A model generated the notes under the pieces. The model was not told the origin of the DNA, did no database searches, and saw only the letters and a list, made by a program, of their open reading frames with translations. Shown one piece after another: positions 27,559 to 34,902 of a DNA stretch of 64,000 nt (its first letter is position 1; every line of letters begins with the position of its first letter). The DNA is from CAVVEQ01 sp963804865 (GTDB taxonomy: Bacteria > Chloroflexota > Anaerolineae > Anaerolineales > Anaerolineaceae). Both the position numbers and the translations under genes were made by a program. The DNA is taken from positions 620,001-684,000 of the forward strand of contig CAWDSH010000001.1 in NCBI GenBank assembly GCA_963804865.1. Direction: 5' to 3'.

Positions 27559-28593
27559 TCATATCAATAATTTATCAAATAATTTTTCTGGGTGGTGATC
27601 GAACTCAACTCGGTTAATTCGATCATTGATCATAGTGATCAGGGTGTCGGTCAGCAATCGATTGACCGGGGTTCGAATCCCCAGGTTCTCTCCAAAACGG
27701 ACCACGGCACCATTTAGATAATCCACTTCACTGTACTCCGAATTATTCTGCATATCGATCAATAATGATGGCTTTTTATCACCGCGACCTTTGCTTAAGA
27801 ATTTATTCATTACAGGTTGGCTGATACTGAATGGAAGTCCGGCACCCATTGCCAATAATCTAACCGGCGTCGCAGGTAGATCGACCACATCGCAATCCAT
27901 GGCCTTCATTACCGAGATTGCTTCGCGCAATTGAAGCATTTCCAATTTGAATAGGGCGGGATTACCGAATATTTCACCAGGTAGCATATTTAGTATTGCA
28001 GCTGATGCATTGGCTAAAAGATTTGTCAACAACTTTGACCATTTCATGCTGGTCTCATTTCCATATTTTCTTGCGTTCAATCCTGCGTGATTGAAGATCA
28101 TAATTAGATCATCAATCATTGGTGTATCCCCTGCCACTCCAATACCCCGCAGTTTTTCGAGGATGATCTGACCTGCTTTGATGCGTCCCACGGCGCTGGT
28201 CACCGATCCTGATATTACTTTCTCTTTCCCAATTGCCTGTCTCAATGAAGCCTCATTCTCAACCCCGTTCTGAAGACATAACATGGTGGGTGCCTTGTCT
28301 TTAAACGGACTGAGGTTTTTGACAAAGGCTTGAGTGTCGAAGGATTTTATCGCCAGAACTCCCAGATCAAATGGGGTTTGTTCCAAAGCTTGCTGAAGAG
28401 ATGAAACCACCTGGACATTCTGCATTCTGTATTCAACCCCATCCAAAACCATGCTTAATCCAGATTGGCGGATTTCATTTGCTGTAGATTCTCTTTCAAG
28501 AAAAGTGACTTCCTGACCACTTCTGAGAAGACTACCCCCAATATAAGTGCCAATGGCTCCAGCGCCAAAAACAAGGAAGCGTTTCTTCTCCAT
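27559..28593 (-). CDS. 2-dehydropantoate 2-reductase family protein
   Basis: PanE reduces ketopantoate to pantoate with NADPH on the way to coenzyme A. The 344-aa protein has the dinucleotide motif GAGAIGTYIGG at 10-20, LAIKSFDTQAFV and LQNGVENEASLRQAIG, and the all-alpha C-terminal domain with MKWSKLLTNLLANASAAIL carrying the usual active-site lysine and asparagine. Related paralogues with other substrates exist, so the exact activity is not certain. GGGGAG precedes the ATG. It begins 25 bases after the repaired fmt stop. Confidence 0.82.
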   Translation of the reverse strand: MEKKRFLVFGAGAIGTYIGGSLLRSGQEVTFLERESTANEIRQSGLSMVLDGVEYRMQNVQVVSSLQQALEQTPFDLGVLAIKSFDTQAFVKNLSPFKDKAPTMLCLQNGVENEASLRQAIGKEKVISGSVTSAVGRIKAGQIILEKLRGIGVAGDTPMIDDLIMIFNHAGLNARKYGNETSMKWSKLLTNLLANASAAILNMLPGEIFGNPALFKLEMLQLREAISVMKAMDCDVVDLPATPVRLLAMGAGLPFSISQPVMNKFLSKGRGDKKPSLLIDMQNNSEYSEVDYLNGAVVRFGENLGIRTPVNRLLTDTLITMINDRINRVEFDHHPEKLFDKLLI

Positions 28594-28618
28594 CGCAATT
28601 ATCTCCCCACCTTATGCA

Positions 28619-29534
28619 TCAGTTGATCCATTCATGATATCCACGGAGGAACTCATTGCCTGCCATGCGTTTTTTCCCAGCTGGTTGAAGCTCCAACATT
28701 ACAAGCGCATCCATCGATGTGCCGATGATCGGAAATCCATCCAAAACGCCATGTTCACCAATACGTAAAGATGCTAGATTTCAAAATCCCTGTTTTTATT
28801 ATTTTACAGGGGAGACCTTTAAGGAAAAAATAAGATCCCGGCCAGGGAAAATACGCACGTACTTTTCGTTCTAATTCCAACGCTGATTTGGAAAAATCAA
28901 GCAAGCCTTCCTCTTTCCTGATCAAGGGTGCATAGGTTGCCGCGGATTCATCCTGGGAAACAGGTTGAATGTTATCCTTCAAATATTTAGGAAGAACTTC
29001 AAGTAACAGTCTGCTGCCAATTTCAGACAATTTTTCGCTCAGTGATATTCCATTATCAAGGGGATCGATCGGGATTCTCGATTGTTGAAATATCGGTCCG
29101 GTATCTATCCCCTCATCCATTTTGATGATGCTGATACCAGTGAATTCATCACCATTCAAAATGGCTGCCTGGATCGGTGTCGCCCCCCGCCAGCGCGGTA
29201 GAAGGGATGCATGTACGTTCAGGCAACCAAGCTTTGGGAGGTTTAAGATATTCGCACGAAGGATCTGGCCATATGCTGCCACAATAATAAGATCCGGTTG
29301 CCATTTTATGATCTGTTCTAACGCGTCAGGATACTTTAGCTTTTCAGGCTGAATATAAGGGATATTCAGTGTTTCAGCCAGTTTTTTTGTTGGAGGTGCG
29401 GTTAATTTTCGACCGCGACCTGCTGGGCGATCAGGCTGGGTAACCACTCCAACGATAGGGTAATCTTTTAATAGGGAATTGAGTATAGTAGATGAGAATT
29501 CCGGGGAACCCATGAAGACTATACGCGGAATCAT
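28619..29534 (-). CDS. fmt: Methionyl-tRNA formyltransferase, interrupted by one frameshift
   Basis: Fmt formylates initiator Met-tRNA with 10-formyl-THF. The first 259 codons match the family with catalytic Asn106, His108 and Asp144 at the same numbers as in E. coli (GCLNVHAS, MDEGIDTGPI). The frame then runs into TGA at 28755. One frame over, the expected C-terminus continues as LRIGEHGVLDGFPIIG, LQPAGKKRMAGNEF and LRGYHEWIN, with a TGA at 28619. One extra base near 28768 explains the break, and removing it gives 304 aa, a normal length. The start has no ribosome site but an extended -10 box seven bases upstream. A sequence error is more likely than loss of this near-essential gene. Confidence 0.85.
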
Positions 29535-29541
29535 GGCGCTG

Positions 29542-29550
29542 ATTTTAACA
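29542..29550 (-). promoter_or_regulatory. Extended -10 box directly before fmt
   Basis: On the minus strand, TGTTAAAAT stands seven bases (CAGCGCC) before the fmt ATG, the same geometry as the moaC and scpA boxes. It lies in the 33 bases between fmt and the S51-like gene and would give a leaderless fmt message. Confidence 0.4.
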
Positions 29551-29567
29551 CATTACCATCATATGGA

Positions 29568-30623
29568 TTATTCTTTTTCCAGAACCTGTCCGCCTGGTGT
29601 ATCTTTCACCCCCCAACCTTCCATTTTTAGTATTTCTCTTATTCTATCTGATTCATTCCAATTACCAAGATCCCTTGCTTTTTCCCGGGCTGCAATTAAT
29701 TGTTTTACTCTTTCGGTAAATTTAAATTCCTCATTTGATTTTAGCTTTTTCTCAAACATAAGCTTCAGTAAATCAATATTCAATCCTTCGTCCCTAAGCA
29801 CGGGCAATTTGAACGGGCCAAGGATATTCAAAGGAAATTTGGTTTTTGCTGAAATTGATTCTGTGCTTAGGCGTGTGACAAGATGGATTTTTCCACTCCC
29901 CAAAACCAGGCATTCCCCAGAATTCAGGTCAAAGACCACTCCCGTTTGTTCATCGATTCCCAATACCATCGTATCTTTGGGTAGCATTGTACACAATTCT
30001 GAAAATCGATCCTTGCCCATGAAACATCGGCTTGTATCAAGGTCTTTTCCACCTTCGTGGTTATTCCAGTGTGGGATCACGACAACTGAAAGACCAAAAG
30101 GCTGCATAAAGTTTAAACCAGGTTTCCAATGCAAATCCTCGCCAACTTTAAAGATCTCATAGACAGGTAACGCTTGAGAACCAAAGGCAATCGTCGCAGC
30201 TGAAGCTAGAACTAAAGCTGTCCCATATCGGTGAGAGATGCGGACCATTTCCCATGCGGATGAGGACGCCAGTAGACGAACGGCATACGTGGGACTTCCT
30301 GGTCCCATGAAGATCATATTGGCATGGTGCAAAGGTTGAAGAATTTCAAGACTGTTGGGGCTGAAATTACCTTCAGTTTTTCTTGCGGGGATCTGGGAGA
30401 TCTCGGGATCATAATTCTGAAGACGGATCTTTAAATAATCCACCACTTTACCGGCAACTTTCTCAGAATTAAGTTCAAATCCAGCTGGGGTTTCCAGTAC
30501 GGCAATATTTACTGGTTTTTCAATGCAACTGGCAATGTAATCGAAAATTCGTCCACCACTTGGCGTGGTTTCACCTGAACCCATTAGGGCAATCAAACCA
30601 TAGTTTTTTTGTGAAGAAACCAT
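29568..30623 (-). CDS. S51/cyanophycinase-like amidotransferase-fold protein with CysRS-type C-terminal tail
   Basis: Residues 1 to about 230 look like the peptidase S51/type 1 glutamine-amidotransferase-like fold: LMGSGETTPSGGR near the start, GPGSPTYAVRLL at 107-118 where cyanophycinase has a G-G-D-Q-like loop, a candidate nucleophile Ser141 in ASAATIAFG, then IPHWNNHEGG. Residues 304-351 (EKARDLGNWNESDRIREIL, then DTPGG) closely resemble the last helices of cysteinyl-tRNA synthetase. No synthetase catalytic domain is present. Substrate and role are unknown. Its ATG overlaps the pdxA stop by one base (TAATG), so the two are translationally coupled. Confidence 0.75.
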   Translation of the reverse strand: MVSSQKNYGLIALMGSGETTPSGGRIFDYIASCIEKPVNIAVLETPAGFELNSEKVAGKVVDYLKIRLQNYDPEISQIPARKTEGNFSPNSLEILQPLHHANMIFMGPGSPTYAVRLLASSSAWEMVRISHRYGTALVLASAATIAFGSQALPVYEIFKVGEDLHWKPGLNFMQPFGLSVVVIPHWNNHEGGKDLDTSRCFMGKDRFSELCTMLPKDTMVLGIDEQTGVVFDLNSGECLVLGSGKIHLVTRLSTESISAKTKFPLNILGPFKLPVLRDEGLNIDLLKLMFEKKLKSNEEFKFTERVKQLIAAREKARDLGNWNESDRIREILKMEGWGVKDTPGGQVLEKE

Positions 30624-31657
30624 TAATCTTCGTCCTTGATTTGATTCCTAACCAATTGTGCTGCTATTTTGATGGCCATCAATAAGCTTTTTTCGCTTGC
30701 GATTCCTTTTCCAGCAATATCGAATGCCGTACCGTGATCGACAGAAGTCCTGATAATAGGCAGACCGAAAGTTATGTTCACACCACCATCAAAATCAAGC
30801 AGCTTGGTGGGTATGTGTCCCTGGTCATGATACATGGCAACCACGATATCAAACTCACCTTTCACAGCTCGTAGGAATACCGTATCAGGTGGAAGCGGAC
30901 CAATCGCATTGATGCCCCCATCCTGCGCTGATTTGACAGCAGGCATAATATACCTGGTTTCTTCATCACCAAATAAGCCGCCTTCACCAGCATGTGGATT
31001 GAGACCCGCAACCGCGATTCTGGGATGAGGTAATCCCAATGCATTACACCCATTCTGCGCGAAATGGATTGTATCCAGGACATGCTCAGATGTAACCATT
31101 TGGATGGCGCTTGCCATCGATAGATGCGTGCTGTTATGAACAACTCGCATTTTTTCACCTACCAGCATCATCCTTACTTGAGGTGCTTTTGTTAATTCCT
31201 GGAGTAATTCTGTGTGTCCCGGATAATCATATCCAGCCAAATGCATTGCTTCCTTGTTCAACGGAGAGGTGACTATACCCCTCACCTCACCTTTTAGCGC
31301 CAGATTGCAGGCATATTCAATTGCTTTTACTGCTGCTGCTCCCGATTCCTGGCTGATCCTGCCAACATGGCATTTGAGAGGGTCAGCAATTTCGAGATGA
31401 ATGATATTCAGTTGGTCTTTGTTAAATGGAGAATCTGTGTGAAAATCATTGATTTGAACCTTTTCTTGATTTGCGGTATAAAAATTCAAGGCACGCTCAA
31501 AGATCCTACGATCACCAATTACGATGGGCTGGCAGTAGCGATTCCAGTCATCATGCCGGACTGCTTTAAGGATCACTTCTGGTCCTATCCCGGCAGGATC
31601 TCCCATGGTTATTGCGATAAAATTAGTGGTATGGTTCTTCCTTATTAATTTTTCCAT
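30623..31657 (-). CDS. pdxA: PdxA-family 4-phospho-hydroxyacid dehydrogenase
   Basis: PdxA oxidises 4-phosphohydroxy-L-threonine in vitamin B6 synthesis. The 344-aa protein has TMGDPAGIGPEV at 17-28, TSPLNKEAMHLAGYDYPGHT, and metal-binding His178, His222 (NPHAGEGGLFG) and His277 (MYHDQGH). The sequence YHDQGHIPTKLLDF is closer to the PdxA2 branch, which acts on four-carbon sugar-acid phosphates such as D-threonate-4-P, than to E. coli PdxA. The kinase partner of that branch is absent here, so the substrate is open. It is the first gene of a minus-strand run of six. Confidence 0.85.
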   Translation of the reverse strand: MEKLIRKNHTTNFIAITMGDPAGIGPEVILKAVRHDDWNRYCQPIVIGDRRIFERALNFYTANQEKVQINDFHTDSPFNKDQLNIIHLEIADPLKCHVGRISQESGAAAVKAIEYACNLALKGEVRGIVTSPLNKEAMHLAGYDYPGHTELLQELTKAPQVRMMLVGEKMRVVHNSTHLSMASAIQMVTSEHVLDTIHFAQNGCNALGLPHPRIAVAGLNPHAGEGGLFGDEETRYIMPAVKSAQDGGINAIGPLPPDTVFLRAVKGEFDIVVAMYHDQGHIPTKLLDFDGGVNITFGLPIIRTSVDHGTAFDIAGKGIASEKSLLMAIKIAAQLVRNQIKDED

Positions 31658-31667
31658 AGGAATAATA

Positions 31668-31697
31668 TTAACATTCTTTATTGAAAAAAGGTAAAAT
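31668..31697 (+). promoter_or_regulatory. Candidate promoter of the glutaredoxin gene
   Basis: TTAACA (31668-31673) and TAAAAT (31692-31697) are spaced by 18 bases in the short divergent region between pdxA and the glutaredoxin gene, 27 bases before its ATG. Confidence 0.5.
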
Positions 31698-31724
31698 GAA
31701 TCGCTTTATTTTTGAGGAGAATGC

Positions 31725-31979
31725 ATGGCTGAAATAATCACTATATATGGTACCGAGTGGTGCTGGTCTTCTCGTCGGATACGCGAAACTTTAGATCAGG
31801 AAGGAATTATTTATAAATGGGTGGATATCGATAACGACAGCGAAGGTCGCGAGTACGTAGAAAAAGTAAATAATGGAAATAGAAGTGTCCCAACCATCGT
31901 TTTTCCGGGAGGGGATATCCTGGTTGAACCCTCAGATGGTGAATTCAAAGCAAGATTGCTGGAATGTAAAAAAGGCTGA
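31725..31979 (+). CDS. Monothiol glutaredoxin/mycoredoxin-like protein
   Basis: This is a small thioredoxin-fold thiol reductase of 84 aa. The active site is C-W-S-S (Cys13 to Ser16) in YGTEWCWSSRR, so only the nucleophilic cysteine remains of the usual C-x-x-C. The cis-proline loop NRSVPTIVFPGGDILVEPS matches the glutaredoxin/NrdH/mycoredoxin group. A GAGGAG site precedes the ATG. The gene is divergent from pdxA and convergent with the sigma-DegV operon. Confidence 0.85.
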   Translation: MAEIITIYGTEWCWSSRRIRETLDQEGIIYKWVDIDNDSEGREYVEKVNNGNRSVPTIVFPGGDILVEPSDGEFKARLLECKKG

Positions 31980-31993
31980 GCTTTAATCATCGA

Positions 31994-32227
31994 TCACTCA
32001 GTAGTTTTCGAGCTCCTGAAAAATAAGTAAAATAGTAATCCCGCAATCAATCCGGCTCCCAAGGCAAGCAGCACTATAGGCGTGGCTTTCTGCTCAATCA
32101 CAATACCCGGATCACTCCGTAATTTTTCATAAAGCTTATTTACAAAATCCTGATTCGGGTGCACAGGGCCAAGCTTGGATTGAAGTGTATTTTCCAGGTC
32201 CTTTAAAGTAGATAACGAACGATCCAT
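31994..32227 (-). CDS. Small single-pass membrane protein, last gene of the sigma-DegV operon
   Basis: The 77-aa protein has an N-terminal helical soluble part (LKDLENTLQSKLGPVHPNQDF) and one membrane helix at about 48-68 (TPIVLLALGAGLIAGLLFYL). The start at 32227 has AAGGAGAG directly before it and lies seven bases after the degV stop. In size and layout it resembles short membrane proteins that accompany ECF sigma factors, so an anti-sigma-like role is possible, but no known anti-sigma motif is visible. Confidence 0.65.
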   Translation of the reverse strand: MDRSLSTLKDLENTLQSKLGPVHPNQDFVNKLYEKLRSDPGIVIEQKATPIVLLALGAGLIAGLLFYLFFRSSKTTE

Positions 32228-32234
32228 TCTCTCC

Positions 32235-33083
32235 TTATTCCTCTTCCACTGGTATGGCAACTATTCCTACAGTGCCCGGGCCTAAATTGGCAGCAACCGG
32301 GATCGACAAATCGCTTACAACCATTTCTTTAATATTGAATAACTTCTTCGCTTTTTCCATCAGGGCTGTAGCTGCTATCAGGTCATTGGCATGGACAATT
32401 GCGATGTTCACCTTTTTCGTCCCCACCCTTAATCGCACAGTCTCAAGTATCCTTTCGATGGATTTTGATCGAGTGCGAACTTTATCACCCATCTGAAGCA
32501 GACCATCCCTGAGAATGATGATTGGTTTGATATTTAGCATCGATGAAACTGCGCTCTGCAGTGCATTTACTCGTCCATTCAATCTGGCAAATTCGAGGTT
32601 ATCGACAGTAAAGATCACTGTTAAACGACTCTTGATTTTCTCAAGCTTATTTAGGATCTCCTGAATAGACAATCCAGCTCGATCCAGCAATCTTGCTTCT
32701 CTGCACATGAATCCCAAAGCCGCGGACCCTGCACCGGAATCAAATGGATAGATATTCAATTCACCCCTCAACTCTTTTGCGGCTTGCACGACGGAAGAAA
32801 ATGTTCCGCTAATCTTGCCGGAGATGTGTAAAGAAAGTATCCTGTCTTTGGCATTGGCAATTTTTCTGTAAAACTCCATCATTTGAAATGGTGAAGGCAG
32901 GGAAGATTTCGGGATGATATTCTTCTCCTTCACCAACTTGTAAAATTTATTTCCATTCAAATTCACCCCAGCCGTGTAAACCTCTTCACCAAAACGAACC
33001 ATCAGCGGGATGATATCGATCTTATATTTCTGCTCCCACCCGGTGGGCATATCCACGCCACCATCAGTTACGATTTTTAACAT
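32235..33083 (-). CDS. DegV family fatty-acid-binding protein (FakB-like)
   Basis: DegV proteins bind a fatty acid in a deep pocket; FakB members present it to the kinase FakA. The 282-aa protein begins KIVTDGGVDMP (the usual form is TDS-x-x-D-LP) and has IPLMVRFGEEVY, the lipid-head binding block LSLHISGKISGTFSSVVQAA, and the C-terminal GPGTVGIVAIPVEEE. It starts two bases after the sigma-factor stop codon, so the two are almost certainly co-expressed. No FakA kinase is nearby. Confidence 0.88.
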   Translation of the reverse strand: MLKIVTDGGVDMPTGWEQKYKIDIIPLMVRFGEEVYTAGVNLNGNKFYKLVKEKNIIPKSSLPSPFQMMEFYRKIANAKDRILSLHISGKISGTFSSVVQAAKELRGELNIYPFDSGAGSAALGFMCREARLLDRAGLSIQEILNKLEKIKSRLTVIFTVDNLEFARLNGRVNALQSAVSSMLNIKPIIILRDGLLQMGDKVRTRSKSIERILETVRLRVGTKKVNIAIVHANDLIAATALMEKAKKLFNIKEMVVSDLSIPVAANLGPGTVGIVAIPVEEE

Positions 33084-33085
33084 GA

Positions 33086-33655
33086 TTAACCTTCTTCTTT
33101 TTCAACATAAAATCTTAGAGAGGTCAATGTCCGATGATATAAGCTCTTTATGGCACCTTCGCTCCGACCCATAATCATTGCTACCTCCGAATTCGAGAGC
33201 CTTTCGACAAATTTTAGAATGATCAATTGCTGTCGCTCTGAAGGTAGTTTGCGGATCTCCAACATCAAATCTTCAGAAGCCTGATTTTGAACCAGGGTCA
33301 TTTCTGGCTGATCACCCTGATGCGGTAGTTCAAGGTGGTCCTCAAGCGATACCTCTTTACGCCGGCTATTATCACGATGCCAATTGGCGACAATATTATG
33401 TGCAATCCGATACAACCAGGCAGAGAATGGTACACCTTTTTGTTGGTAGGATTTGATATGTCCCAACGCACGGTAAAAAACTCGTGCGGTTAAATCTTCT
33501 GCATCATTGGCATTACCGGTTCGATAATAAATATACGTGTAGATCTTGTTAATGTACTTTTGATAAAGAATGCTGAAGGCATCCTTATCTCCCTGGGTTG
33601 CCAGATAAATGACGTCTTCATCGGGAAGGGTCATTTTATCTTCATATTCACCCAT
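33086..33655 (-). CDS. ECF-type RNA polymerase sigma factor
   Basis: The 189-aa protein has region 2 (FSILYQKYINKIYTYIYYR, DAEDLTARVFYRAL, then PFSAWLYRIAHNIVANWHRD) and region 4 (LPSERQQLIILKFVERLSN with SEVAMIMGRSEGAIKSLYHR), separated by a short linker and with no region 3. AAAGGA lies 9 bases before the start. It leads a tight three-gene operon with degV and a small membrane protein, so the cognate signal may be membrane- or lipid-related. That is inference. Confidence 0.92.
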   Translation of the reverse strand: MGEYEDKMTLPDEDVIYLATQGDKDAFSILYQKYINKIYTYIYYRTGNANDAEDLTARVFYRALGHIKSYQQKGVPFSAWLYRIAHNIVANWHRDNSRRKEVSLEDHLELPHQGDQPEMTLVQNQASEDLMLEIRKLPSERQQLIILKFVERLSNSEVAMIMGRSEGAIKSLYHRTLTSLRFYVEKEEG

Positions 33656-33836
33656 AGGTGTTCTTCCTTTTATAACACTTTGAAATCATGATCGTTTCTA
33701 ATCGCAGCATGGCTCCGATGTCATCTAATATACCAAAAATGCCCTCAATACGATAGTAAAGAGATTGTAAGGTTAACATCCCACATTCCTGCATTAAACT
33801 TATCCTAATACCACATTTATTTTATAGGAGCTGACC

Positions 33837-34670
33837 ATGCCACCCGTCGATTTTTCCTGGACAACCTCTAATAACATCACGATATTCGCCAGGGAATGGA
33901 AATCCTCGTTTCAAACCAGGGCAGTAATTATTATCGTTCATGGCCTTGGTGAACACTCTTTGCGTTATGATTTCACTGCAAGGCATTTCAATAATCATGG
34001 ATATGCTGTTATTGCATTTGATCTACAGGGACATGGAAAATCTGGCGGTAATCGCGGTTATGCAACATTCCACCAGAGTTATATTGAAATTGACCGCGCA
34101 ATCAGGGAAGCAAAAAACAGGTATCCCAATACCCCTGTTTTTCTGTATGGACACAGCCTGGGCGCAAGCCTCGTGCTGATCTACGCTGCCCAGAGAAAAC
34201 CGATGATCAATGGACTGATTGCATCAGCTCCATGCATCCGCACTGCAACTCCCATTACCCCGTTTAAACTTGCGGTTGGAAAATCTGCCAGCTATGTGCT
34301 CCCCGCTTTGGCATTAGGTAACGACTTGGATCGATCCGGGTTATCACGTGATCCGGGGATCGTTAATGCCTACATCGAAGACCCGCTTGTTCATGATCGC
34401 GTCACATCGCGGCTTGGTATGGATTTGGTTGATTTAGGTTTTTTCCTCCTTCAACACGCACCTGAATTCACCATGCCCTGCCTGTTGATGCAAGGTACCG
34501 CAGACCGGATCGTGGATCCAACAGCAACCTTTGAATTTGCCAGCAAGGCTCCATCTTCAACAACGGTTAAGAAGTGGGAAGGTTTTTATCACGAACTTCA
34601 TAACGAACCGGAAAAAGATGAAGTGCTTAAGTATGTCGAGGATTGGATTGATCATAGAATTCATGGTTGA
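33837..34670 (+). CDS. Alpha/beta hydrolase, monoacylglycerol lipase/lysophospholipase type
   Basis: The 277-aa cytosolic hydrolase has the oxyanion region VHGLGEHSLRY at 34-44, FDLQGHGKSGG, nucleophile Ser107 in YGHSLGA, Asp223 in GTADRIVD and His252 in FYHELHNE. The combination of HGxGEH and YHELxNE is typical of the bacterial monoacylglycerol lipase branch. There is no signal peptide. AGGAG precedes the ATG. It is divergent from the sigma-factor operon. Confidence 0.88.
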   Translation: MPPVDFSWTTSNNITIFAREWKSSFQTRAVIIIVHGLGEHSLRYDFTARHFNNHGYAVIAFDLQGHGKSGGNRGYATFHQSYIEIDRAIREAKNRYPNTPVFLYGHSLGASLVLIYAAQRKPMINGLIASAPCIRTATPITPFKLAVGKSASYVLPALALGNDLDRSGLSRDPGIVNAYIEDPLVHDRVTSRLGMDLVDLGFFLLQHAPEFTMPCLLMQGTADRIVDPTATFEFASKAPSSTTVKKWEGFYHELHNEPEKDEVLKYVEDWIDHRIHG

Positions 34671-34746
34671 ATGTTTTATAGTAAATAATTAGATCAAACT
34701 GACAAAAGATACTTGACCCAATTTTCTCGCTGGGCTAAAATCAATT

Positions 34747-34870
34747 GCACGTAAACGATGAAATATTTTTATGTGCCGTGGCGATAACCGATCAATGGTA
34801 ATCTCTGGCAAATATTCACAAAAGAACCACTTCCTGTATTGATTCTAATATTCAAGAAGTGGTTTTTTAT
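34747..34870 (+). promoter_or_regulatory. Structured leader (possible riboswitch or attenuator) before the glyA-gcvT fusion
   Basis: Three stem-loops occupy most of the 232 bases between the hydrolase and the fusion gene. GCACGTAAA/TTTATGTGC (34747-34776) pairs with one G-U. TGCC...GGCA (34774-34810) encloses GATAACC/GGTAATC with one mismatch and shares bases with the first stem, so the two may exclude each other. The third is the terminator hairpin at 34825. The fusion start codon is about 30 bases past the T tract. It lacks the core consensus I know for glycine or THF riboswitches. Confidence 0.4.
34825..34870 (+). terminator. Rho-independent terminator upstream of glyA-gcvT
   Basis: AACCACTTC (34825-34833) pairs with GAAGTGGTT (34856-34864), with a further TTGA/TCAA inside the loop and a T-rich tail. 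It may end the hydrolase transcript, or act as the expression platform of the leader because it stands only 30 bases before the next start. Confidence 0.75.
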
Positions 34871-34902
34871 TTCTCCAACCTGCAGCTTAAGGAGCAGATC
34901 AA

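Noticed and set aside
29479..30162. A 227-codon plus-strand frame across fmt and the S51-like gene
   Set aside because: It is opposite two genes with clear family signatures and its translation is Ser/Phe/Pro-rich noise without any motif.
34700..34902. Glycine riboswitch before glyA-gcvT
   Set aside because: The expected tandem GGAGAG-type cores and linker are not present; only generic stems and a terminator can be supported.
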